DNA of 10,008 nucleotides from Planctomycetaceae bacterium (GTDB lineage: Bacteria > Planctomycetota > Planctomycetia > Pirellulales > Thermoguttaceae): assembly GCA_009783865.1 (NCBI GenBank), contig WRCR01000120.1, forward strand, positions 1-10,008, in the 5' to 3' direction. Below, in pieces: positions 1 through 5,648 of the stretch (positions within the stretch are counted from its first letter, which is position 1; each line of letters opens with the position of its first letter). The notes under the pieces are model-generated. The model was not told the origin of the DNA, did not search any database, and was given only the letters and a program-made list of their open reading frames with translations. Position numbers and translations under genes: made by a program.

Positions 1-164
1 ACAAAACCGTGTTTGCCGGCAGGGGCATCAAGTTGCTGCGAAATATCCGCTGCATTCTTCGGCGAATCAAAGGAAATCACAAAGGGAAACAATTCATTTT
101 CCGACGCAAAAACGGCATAACTAAACAGGAACACAATAATGAATAAAACGGGAAATTTTTTCAT
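1..164 (-). CDS. Secreted glycosidase/cellulase-like protein, N-terminal fragment (cut by window edge)
   Basis: Reading from the ATG at 164-162, 54 codons stay open to the window edge, so the rest of the gene lies outside. Residues 1-20 look like a Sec signal peptide (MKKF, then a hydrophobic run ending YAVFA). The mature start contains ENELFPFVISFDSP, then ISQQLDAPAGKHGFV. From memory, the pattern FPFV.. followed by a xxPAGKxGFV block is typical of the N-terminus of large secreted planctomycete proteins annotated as cellulase or glycoside-hydrolase-like, in which a (beta/alpha)8 domain follows. That family call rests on this short motif only. The gene follows the hydrolase at 221-1429 on the same strand with a 56-base gap and could be cotranscribed with it. 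No clear Shine-Dalgarno sequence precedes the ATG. The secreted nature is well supported; the enzymatic class is tentative. Confidence 0.65.
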   Translation of the reverse strand, partial: MKKFPVLFIIVFLFSYAVFASENELFPFVISFDSPKNAADISQQLDAPAGKHGF

Positions 165-220
165 AGTTGATAATCGGATAAAGGGATGGAGGATAGTTCA
201 CATTTGCATTATTCACGCAG

Positions 221-1429
221 TTATTTTCGTTTCGTCCAGCGGTACTTATTATTTTGTTTGTTGAATTCTTCGTTCCGTTTCTCGACGAAGGAAAAAATTT
301 CCTTCGCAAGATGTGCTGACATAATTTCGGAGAATCTCATATCCTGCGATGTTTCTTTACCGTCGTCGCTTTTTACTTTCTTTTGAATCGGATACACTAT
401 AATCGGAAACATTGTTTCTTCTTTGTTCTTCTCGGCTTCTTTTTCTTTTTCCGTCTTCTTTTTATCTTTATCGAGAATAACGTTTCGGAGTTTATCGGCT
501 AGTTCTTTACTTTCTGCATCGTTTTGCGGAATTGCTGTCATCACCGCAAGGTTTTCGAGAATAAAACGGTTGCCGCGAAATCCCTTAGTGAAGTCGGATA
601 ACAACGCAGTCATTGCCGGAGAAATTGCAGCGTTCCGCATCATCTGATTCCGCTGCATCTGCTGCTGCATCGCCTGAGGGTTTCCCGGATGCTGCATATT
701 TCCGGCGTTTGCTGCCATCAATGATGCCATCGTCTCCGCTCCCTGCATAAAAGGAGCCGGCGCGATTAAAACCAGCGTTTTCGTGAACTTGTCGGAATCC
801 TTGTTCTGCCAATCGTAAGATGCCAAAATTGCTGCCAGAGTCGCGCTGCGCCCCACCCCGACAATTACGAGCCGATTCATGTTGACATAACCAATATCAT
901 GACGACCGATGAGGGTTTTTCTCAAAAGCGGCAGGTCAGCAGTACATATCAGCGCATAGTCCTCATTTTGAAATGTTTCTTCTTTATATTCTCTGTTTAA
1001 TTTCCACTGCGGCGTTGCAATGGGCTGCTTCTGCGATGCGGGCATCGTCTGTAATTCATTTCGACTGGTACTGTTTCCGTGCCCCCGCAAATCCGGTTGA
1101 AGAACGGCATATCCGGCATCGTTCAGCATTCTGGTAAGCGAGGCGAACTCGCTGCCGCGCCCTTTGATGTCGTGAAGCAAAAGAACCGGAGTTGTTTCTT
1201 TGTCGCCGTCGCCGTAATAGTACATTGCCGACAAACGGACGGGACTAGGTTCTTCGGTTTGGAATTTTTCACCGTATAGTTCCAGCGATTGTCCTTTTTT
1301 TTCGGATTCTCTTTTCGTCTTTTTCGGCGCGGCTTCATCTTGAGCCGAAACAATCGAAACCGCAGCGGTGAAGAATACCGCCGTCAACAACAGAAAGAAA
1401 CTTGTCTTAAAAATCTTTTTCGTTTTCAT
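221..1429 (-). CDS. Secreted alpha/beta-hydrolase-fold protein, probably catalytically degenerate
   Basis: The product has 402 residues. Residues 1-29 form a Sec signal peptide ending at VSAQ, followed by a charged linker. The alpha/beta-hydrolase fold is visible: strand and oxyanion-type segment PVLLLHDIKGRG (81-92), then AVLQPDLRGHGNS (108-120), a usual signature before the second helix. The nucleophile elbow is where one expects G-x-S-x-G, but residues 191-195 read GVGRS, with Gly in place of the nucleophile. The C-terminal strand (FPIIVYP, 341-347) is not followed by the usual His-containing loop. A Met/Gln/Asn-rich segment (about 227-270) and a Lys/Glu-rich segment (320-337) interrupt the fold. 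Secretion and fold are well supported. Catalytic activity is doubtful, and a binding or structural role is possible. The ATG at 1429 gives the intact signal peptide. The nearest upstream gene on this strand is aroDE, 125 bases away, and the gap holds a hairpin and a promoter-like sequence. Confidence 0.85.
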   Translation of the reverse strand: MKTKKIFKTSFFLLLTAVFFTAAVSIVSAQDEAAPKKTKRESEKKGQSLELYGEKFQTEEPSPVRLSAMYYYGDGDKETTPVLLLHDIKGRGSEFASLTRMLNDAGYAVLQPDLRGHGNSTSRNELQTMPASQKQPIATPQWKLNREYKEETFQNEDYALICTADLPLLRKTLIGRHDIGYVNMNRLVIVGVGRSATLAAILASYDWQNKDSDKFTKTLVLIAPAPFMQGAETMASLMAANAGNMQHPGNPQAMQQQMQRNQMMRNAAISPAMTALLSDFTKGFRGNRFILENLAVMTAIPQNDAESKELADKLRNVILDKDKKKTEKEKEAEKNKEETMFPIIVYPIQKKVKSDDGKETSQDMRFSEIMSAHLAKEIFSFVEKRNEEFNKQNNKYRWTKRK

Positions 1430-1471
1430 TTTTAATCACCTATATCCAAAAGTGTGAACAACAACAAGACG

Positions 1472-1499
1472 ATTTTAATCTGTTTCCGGGAAAAAACAA
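1472..1499 (-). promoter_or_regulatory. Candidate sigma70-type promoter for the secreted hydrolase
   Basis: On the minus strand TTGTTT (1499-1494) and TAAAAT (1477-1472) are separated by 16 bases, giving a leader of roughly 35 bases before the ATG at 1429. It lies after the hairpin that follows aroDE, which suits a gene transcribed apart from aroDE. The -35 match is weak. A second pair, TTGTTG-17-TATAGG, lies closer to the start, so the exact site is uncertain. Confidence 0.35.
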
Positions 1500-1514
1500 G
1501 CGGTAAAATTACAT

Positions 1515-1552
1515 ACCGTCTTAGAGACGGTGGTTAAACATCAGCGGCTAAA
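1515..1552 (-). repeat. TTTAGCC-type hairpin repeat downstream of aroDE
   Basis: On the minus strand the sequence begins TTTAGCCGC (1552-1544) three bases after the aroDE stop codon. It then forms a 7-bp hairpin, ACCGTCT-CTA-AGACGGT (1531-1515). The core CCGTCTCTAAGACGG matches the copy at 8359-8373 at 13 of 15 positions, and the two differences are a paired C-G to T-A change. It could act as a transcription terminator or 3' end stabiliser for aroDE, although the bases that follow are only loosely T-rich. Similar elements lie at 4343-4362, 6931-6965 and 8351-8375. Confidence 0.6.
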
Positions 1553-1554
1553 CT

Positions 1555-3099
1555 TTACTCTTTCGCTGCCGAAATTGCGTTCTTGACTAATTTTCGCATA
1601 AAAGAGGCAGACGCTTTCTCGCCGGTGAAAAATTTGAATTGCAGACACGCTTGTCCGACAAACATTTCGACACCGCTGATAACTGTGCAGCCCCTGGTTG
1701 CGGCTTCCTTAAGAAACAACGTGTTTTCGGGATTATAGACCGCATCGAACACCGCCATTTTTCGCTGAAAAGCACGGCGTTCAAACGGCGACTCCTCCAC
1801 GTTGGGGTGCATCCCAATCGGCGTACAGTTGGCAATCACATCCGGCGCGGGTTCCATCGACATTCTTGAACTCCAGTCAATCATTTCAACTTCCAGTGCT
1901 TGCGATACCTCTTTAGCCCGACTGGCGTTAATGTCGGTAACGGTAACCATTGCCCCGCGTTTTTTCAGTCCATACACCAACGCCATACCGGCACCGCCTG
2001 CGCCGAGTACCAACGCTGTCTTCCCTTCCAGGATACCGGGATTATCCTGCGGTTTGCCGCCCATCGCTATTTCAATGCTCGACACCGCTGCCAAATAATC
2101 CGTGTTAAAACCCAGACGTTCACCTTTGCGAAAGACAACGGTGTTGCAGGCACCGATACTGTCCACCGCCGGGTCCATTTTTGTCAGCGATTCCATTACC
2201 TTCACTTTGTGCGGTATTGTCACGCTGATGCCTTCAATATCCCACTGCGGTGCGAACTTGATAAACTCCGCAACCTGCTCTTCGTCAAGCGGAAACGGTA
2301 CATAGACGGCGTTGATTTTCTGTTCGATAAACGATTTATTATGTATCAGCGGACTCAAACTGTGTCCAATCGGATTGCCGATGATGCCGAAGACCTTCGT
2401 CTTTGCATCGGTCAATTCATAATGATACAAGTCGAGCATTTCCTTGTACACCATCAGACCGGGTGCAACGATTCTGTCTTTCGAAAAAGTTGCAAACGTG
2501 AACGGCATGCCGAATTTCTTTGCCAAAATGCGGGTCGCTTTACCGGATTCACCCATGCAGATTCCGACAACCCGCACACCGCCTCCGTCGCCGTTCAGTT
2601 TCGTTCCGTACTTTTTTGCTTTGGCATTTTTTTCACGAATAAAAGCGATAAAGTTAAACATATCGGCGATGCTTTTCGGATTGACGGCGATTTTGATAAC
2701 ATCGGCATCTTTCCTGAGCATTTCGCGGTGCAGTTCTTCGAGATTGTCCGGTACACCGTTGGTCTTGTGATAACTGATAACTCGCAGCGTTTTTCCAAAG
2801 CGGGGAATCTTGTTGGCAATATCATATTCAAGGTCAATGAATTCCGGCTGTTCCGCAATAGCAGCGCGGAGCAGCAATAGCCGCTCTTCTTCGGTGCCGT
2901 TCCAAAGTCCGCCGTCTTGTTTTCGGCGCACTGTTACCACTGTTGCTGTCGGACGGCTTGGAAGCAGCCGATGAAGTTCCGGCGAGCGGCGCAAAAAATC
3001 GAGACGCAATTCAACTAATTGAACACCATCGGCGGCTAGTGCCTGATGTTCGTTAATCATTCGGGTATGACTTCCGCAAGCAATTGTAACGCAAATCAT
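1555..3099 (-). CDS. aroDE: Bifunctional 3-dehydroquinate dehydratase (type I) / shikimate dehydrogenase
   Basis: The 514-residue cytoplasmic enzyme catalyses steps 3 and 4 of the shikimate pathway: 3-dehydroquinate to 3-dehydroshikimate to shikimate. The type I dehydratase covers about residues 1-222: VELRLD (29-34), SYHKTNGVP (109-117) with catalytic His111, DVIKIAV (133-139) with Schiff-base Lys136, GESGKATRI (183-191) and VAPG (211-214). The dehydrogenase covers about 235-514: GIIGNPIGHSLSPLIHN (238-254), with shikimate-binding Ser247 and Ser249, TIPHK (294-298) with catalytic Lys298, CNT (318-320), FNTD (331-334) with catalytic Asp334, the dinucleotide loop GAGGAG (366-371), and the C-terminal substrate-side segment ISGVEMFVGQ (474-483). 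After strand beta-2 it has TDIN (388-391), where NADP-dependent AroE usually has NRT, so the cofactor preference may be NAD. The domain order and linker resemble plant DHQ-SDH. Both activities look intact. The ATG at 3099 starts directly at the first beta strand. No Shine-Dalgarno sequence is visible. Confidence 0.95.
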   Translation of the reverse strand: MICVTIACGSHTRMINEHQALAADGVQLVELRLDFLRRSPELHRLLPSRPTATVVTVRRKQDGGLWNGTEEERLLLLRAAIAEQPEFIDLEYDIANKIPRFGKTLRVISYHKTNGVPDNLEELHREMLRKDADVIKIAVNPKSIADMFNFIAFIREKNAKAKKYGTKLNGDGGGVRVVGICMGESGKATRILAKKFGMPFTFATFSKDRIVAPGLMVYKEMLDLYHYELTDAKTKVFGIIGNPIGHSLSPLIHNKSFIEQKINAVYVPFPLDEEQVAEFIKFAPQWDIEGISVTIPHKVKVMESLTKMDPAVDSIGACNTVVFRKGERLGFNTDYLAAVSSIEIAMGGKPQDNPGILEGKTALVLGAGGAGMALVYGLKKRGAMVTVTDINASRAKEVSQALEVEMIDWSSRMSMEPAPDVIANCTPIGMHPNVEESPFERRAFQRKMAVFDAVYNPENTLFLKEAATRGCTVISGVEMFVGQACLQFKFFTGEKASASFMRKLVKNAISAAKE

Positions 3100-3150
3100 T
3101 GTGGTATATTATCGTAAAAAGTGTTAGTTTATAAGGCAACACGTACTGAT

Positions 3151-3179
3151 ATTGTACCCGGCTTTTTCAATGATTTCAA
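3151..3179 (-). promoter_or_regulatory. Candidate sigma70-type promoter for aroDE
   Basis: On the minus strand TTGAAA (3179-3174) and TACAAT (3156-3151) are separated by exactly 17 bases. The predicted start of transcription near 3144 leaves a leader of about 45 bases before the aroDE ATG. The site lies in the 94-base gap after the stop codon of the Spy-like gene, which suggests aroDE has its own promoter. Confidence 0.5.
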
Positions 3180-3193
3180 CCGTCCGAAGATGT

Positions 3194-4309
3194 TCAATCA
3201 TCTTTCTTAGGAAATGCCCTACGTTTTTCACGTTCTTTCAGATATTCTTCGGGTATCGCATCGCCCGGCTTCCATGAGTCCGGACCAGGTCTCCATTCGC
3301 CGGAGGCGTTGGCGGTTACCGGAGCGTTGTCTTTCATTGCCATCTTACGAAAGTTCTCGAAAATCTTTTTGACATGCTCCGGCGGGTTGTCAATCAAGTT
3401 TTTCATTCGTTCTATCTGCTCGTCGGTAAGCACATCGAACATCTTGAATTTCAGATTGTTCGCGAGAACGTTGCCTGCCTCCGTGAATTCCCCCATTCCC
3501 TTCGCATATTCCGGGTATTTTTCCACAACCTTCTTACTTGCTTCCGTGCTGATTCTTTTGCGTTCCTCTGGGTCTGTAACGTTATCTAATTTATCTCCAA
3601 TCTCTTCTTGGAATTTTTCCTGAAAGAACAACTGTCCTTCCACCAATTTATCAACTTGTTTTTCGTACTCGGGTTTCAATTCCCTTTTAATATCTGCCAG
3701 TTGTCTCTTTTGTTCGTCTGAAAGGTCTAATGCCTCGAACATATCCGGCGAAACAAAAGGATTGTTAGCCATGGTTGAAATCAGGTACTCTTGGATTTTC
3801 CTGAATTGTTCCGGCGACAAGGTCTCATTGATGAGTTTGTCCCGCCTTTTCTGAATGACATTATTCATTTCCATTTGCAGGTCGAAGAATTTCTTTTGCG
3901 TTTCTTCCGAAGCATTTTCTGCAAACGGACCGCCGGGCATTTCGGTTCGCATCCGCCTCATTTCATTGAGAATCGGCTTGAGTTCAGGGTCTTCACTGTT
4001 CAATGTCTTTTTTGTATGGGCATCTACGATTTTTTGACGCTGCTCTTCCGAAATACCAAGTGCCTCCGCATTACCGTCAACGTACAACAGACCAAAGGTT
4101 GCCGAACCAATTCGGTTGTCCCAATTGAAAAGGTAATCCAGTTTTATTGAGTTTTCCCTGACTCGTTTCATTGCTGGTGAGCGCATCATTGCACGCTGAT
4201 TTTCACGGGCTTTTCGTTGGGCTTCCGCGTTTTGAGCGGATACCAATGTCGTCAAACCGAGCAACAAAACAACGGTCAGACCGCAAAAAGTGAAATGAGT
4301 CGTCTTCAT
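3194..4309 (-). CDS. Secreted helical protein with four L-[ST]-x-E-Q motifs (Spy/CpxP-like)
   Basis: The ATG at 4309 gives 371 residues with a clean Sec signal peptide (MKTTHF, a hydrophobic run, then LVSAQ at 22-26). The frame extends five codons upstream to a TTG at 4324, which only adds residues before the signal peptide, so I prefer the ATG. The mature protein is predicted to be almost entirely helical and highly charged. It contains four motifs of the L-[ST]-x-E-Q kind: ISEEQ (86-90), LSPEQ (164-168), LSDEQ (196-200) and LTDEQ (294-298). Such LTxxQ-like motifs mark the Spy/CpxP family of periplasmic chaperone and stress-sensing proteins, but those are much shorter (about 150 residues). 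This may instead be a planctomycete-specific secreted family with multiplied motifs. The tail is rich in Pro, Gly and charged residues (GEWRPGPDSWKPGD, 337-350), as in many planctomycete secreted proteins. No enzyme motif is visible and the function is unknown. Confidence 0.8.
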   Translation of the reverse strand: MKTTHFTFCGLTVVLLLGLTTLVSAQNAEAQRKARENQRAMMRSPAMKRVRENSIKLDYLFNWDNRIGSATFGLLYVDGNAEALGISEEQRQKIVDAHTKKTLNSEDPELKPILNEMRRMRTEMPGGPFAENASEETQKKFFDLQMEMNNVIQKRRDKLINETLSPEQFRKIQEYLISTMANNPFVSPDMFEALDLSDEQKRQLADIKRELKPEYEKQVDKLVEGQLFFQEKFQEEIGDKLDNVTDPEERKRISTEASKKVVEKYPEYAKGMGEFTEAGNVLANNLKFKMFDVLTDEQIERMKNLIDNPPEHVKKIFENFRKMAMKDNAPVTANASGEWRPGPDSWKPGDAIPEEYLKEREKRRAFPKKDD

Positions 4310-4342
4310 GGCAGGGAATCTCAAAAAAAATGATTTATATGT

Positions 4343-4362
4343 GCGGGGGCTAAAGCCCCCGC
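4343..4362. repeat. Strong GC-rich hairpin between the Spy-like gene and gfo (possible terminator)
   Basis: GCGGGGGC and GCCCCCGC form a perfect 8-bp stem around a 4-base TAAA loop. On the minus strand it reads GCGGGGGC-TTTA-GCCCCCGC and follows the gfo stop codon (4383) by about 20 bases. A T8 run occurs only about 12 bases beyond the stem, so it is not a canonical intrinsic terminator, though it may still attenuate readthrough. It contains the TTTAGCC core seen in the hairpins at 1515, 6931 and 8351 and may be a divergent member of the same family. Confidence 0.6.
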
Positions 4363-4382
4363 CTCTTTGAACTCTTTGAACA

Positions 4383-5399
4383 TTACGCTACCGCAATCGG
4401 TGTCCGTTTCTGAATCGCTTCCATTTCCTTCAGAGCAATAACCAGCGCATCGCGGGCAAGTGAACCGCCGAGAATCGGAGACGGTTTGCCGTTCTTAACC
4501 GAATTCACTACTTCGCTCAACTCATTGGCAAACACACCGACTTCGTCAATGTTCGGCAATTCGGGTTTCTCAATTTTGCCGTCTTCCGTCAGCACTTTGA
4601 GACCTTCGGCATCAAGCACCAGCGTTGCCTTTTCAAAGTGTACTTCATAGTTTGCCATGAAAGGACGACCCTGTTGAAAAATACAGCCGCTGTTCGAGGT
4701 AACGAGAATATCCTTGTCCTCGAACAAGAATTGCGTGCTGAAGTATTCCGGCACATCTCCCCGCAAGCGACCGGCACTTTGTACGCTTTTCGGCATACCG
4801 AACAGCAGCCGGATGAAATGCGCATCGTGGATGTGCAGGTCGAGCAAGGGTCCGCCCATTGTGTCCATGTTGTAGAAATTCTTCAGCCAGACCGGGTCAG
4901 AAATCACGCGGTTGAAATGTCCGCCGAGGATTTTTCCGTATTTCCCCGAAACCGCCGTATCATAAACGAAGCGGTAAGCGGTAAAGAACGGCAAGACATG
5001 AGCGACCATAAACAGTTTGCCGTTCTTTTCAGCGGCAGCGGTCATCTTGTCGGCATCGGGAATTTTCAACGAAATCGGTTTTTCTGAAAGAACATGTTTT
5101 CCCGCATTGAGCGCATTGACCGCAACTTCTGAATGGGCAGCGGGCGGAAGACAAATATCGATGAGGTCAACGTCCGCATCGGCGAATAATTCGGGAAGAG
5201 AGGCGTAGGTTTTCACGCCGGTTAAGTCCATTTGTGTTCCGCGGGGACCGAAGTTGCCTTGAATAGCCGTCCAATCACCGGCGCGGCGTTCCGGCAGCAC
5301 TTCGCAAATAGCGGCAACTTTCACGCCTTCAATTTTCTGATAGGCGAGATAATGAATCATTCCCATAAAACCGAGACCGGCAATTCCAACTTTTAACAT
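4383..5399 (-). CDS. Cytoplasmic Gfo/Idh/MocA family NAD(P)-dependent oxidoreductase
   Basis: The 338-residue protein has no signal peptide and is of normal length for the family. The N-terminal Rossmann domain begins KVGIAGLGFMG (3-13) with an intact G-x-G-x-x-G loop. Strand 4 and the active-site segment read DLIDICLPPAAHSEVA (78-93), followed by AGKHVLSEKPISL (99-111), in which Lys107 of EKP is the family's catalytic lysine. The C-terminal alpha/beta domain contains GGPLLDLHIHDAHFIRLLFG (182-201). Asp187, His191 and Asp192 match the D-x-x-x-H-D signature used to bind and oxidise sugar or cyclitol substrates. The precise substrate cannot be read from sequence; inositol, glucose, and other sugar or sugar-acid dehydrogenases all use this fold. 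A good Shine-Dalgarno sequence supports the ATG at 5399, and a strong promoter-like sequence precedes it. The upstream neighbour on the same strand is an exported relative of the family, 249 bases away. Confidence 0.93.
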   Translation of the reverse strand: MLKVGIAGLGFMGMIHYLAYQKIEGVKVAAICEVLPERRAGDWTAIQGNFGPRGTQMDLTGVKTYASLPELFADADVDLIDICLPPAAHSEVAVNALNAGKHVLSEKPISLKIPDADKMTAAAEKNGKLFMVAHVLPFFTAYRFVYDTAVSGKYGKILGGHFNRVISDPVWLKNFYNMDTMGGPLLDLHIHDAHFIRLLFGMPKSVQSAGRLRGDVPEYFSTQFLFEDKDILVTSNSGCIFQQGRPFMANYEVHFEKATLVLDAEGLKVLTEDGKIEKPELPNIDEVGVFANELSEVVNSVKNGKPSPILGGSLARDALVIALKEMEAIQKRTPIAVA

Positions 5400-5406
5400 T
5401 ACAAAA

Positions 5407-5411
5407 CTCCT
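5407..5411 (-). promoter_or_regulatory. Shine-Dalgarno sequence of the cytoplasmic gfo gene
   Basis: AGGAG on the minus strand lies 7 bases before the ATG at 5399. It is one of only three clear Shine-Dalgarno sequences in the window and fixes this start. Confidence 0.75.
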
Positions 5412-5437
5412 GTGAAAAGATTGTACGAAATAAACTA

Positions 5438-5466
5438 ACTAAACTTGTTGCAGCGCAACTTGTCAA
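5438..5466 (-). promoter_or_regulatory. Candidate sigma70-type promoter for gfo, with an inverted repeat in its spacer
   Basis: On the minus strand a perfect TTGACA (with 5466-5461 as TTGACA) and TTTAGT (5443-5438) are 17 bases apart. This predicts a leader of about 30 bases that includes the Shine-Dalgarno sequence. The spacer holds the 13-base inverted repeat GTTGC-AGC-GCAAC (5447-5459). AACTTGT also occurs twice in direct orientation (5442-5448 and 5457-5463). Such symmetry between -35 and -10 is a common place for a repressor or MerR-type operator, but no cognate regulator gene is in the window. Confidence 0.5.
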
Positions 5467-5487
5467 CATTTTAACAGGAATGAGGAT

Positions 5488-5516
5488 ACACCGCAAGAGA
5501 CGCAAAGAATTCGCAA
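5488..5516. repeat. Short CGCAA-containing repeat cluster upstream of the gfo promoter
   Basis: CGCAA occurs at 5492-5496, 5501-5505 and 5512-5516, within the string ACCGCAAGAGACGCAAAGAA (from 5489) and the bases after it. A fourth CGCAA lies in the promoter spacer (5454-5458). From memory, the string resembles a widespread intergenic repeat of the form ACCGCAGAGACGCAGAG found in many bacteria. It could equally be a set of regulator half-sites. No coding potential is apparent here. Confidence 0.4.
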
Positions 5517-5587
5517 TCGGAAAGACCAAAACCGGAACGGAAAGGGTTATGAAACAAGTCCATTGCTCCTTCAGGTAAATGCAGGTG

Positions 5588-5620
5588 TATCACCCTCAAG
5601 TTAATGTCTATGGGGTGATA
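5588..5620. repeat. 8-bp inverted repeat downstream of the exported Gfo-like gene
   Basis: TATCACCC (5588-5595) and GGGTGATA (5613-5620) are exact inverted copies separated by 17 bases. On the minus strand this lies about 30 bases after the stop codon at 5649. With a large loop and no T tract it is at best a weak transcript 3' end structure. Confidence 0.3.
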
Positions 5621-5648
5621 ACCCGCCGTTTGCACTCTCTAAATAGGC

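Noticed and set aside
1900..2880. A 326-codon open frame on the plus strand
   Set aside because: It is fully antisense to aroDE, which has complete catalytic motifs. The antisense product is rich in His, Phe and Arg without a recognisable domain, as expected for a shadow frame.
4310..4324. TTG start five codons upstream for the Spy-like protein
   Set aside because: The ATG at 4309 opens directly with a standard signal peptide. The upstream TTG adds only five residues and has no Shine-Dalgarno sequence.
4343..4362. Canonical rho-independent terminator
   Set aside because: The stem is strong, but the T run on the minus strand begins about 12 bases after it and there is none on the plus strand, so only a possible terminator or repeat is claimed.
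5581..5648. A small gene in the gap between the two Gfo genes
   Set aside because: The only open frame with a start here runs into the antisense of the exported Gfo-like gene and has no ribosome binding site or recognisable product.
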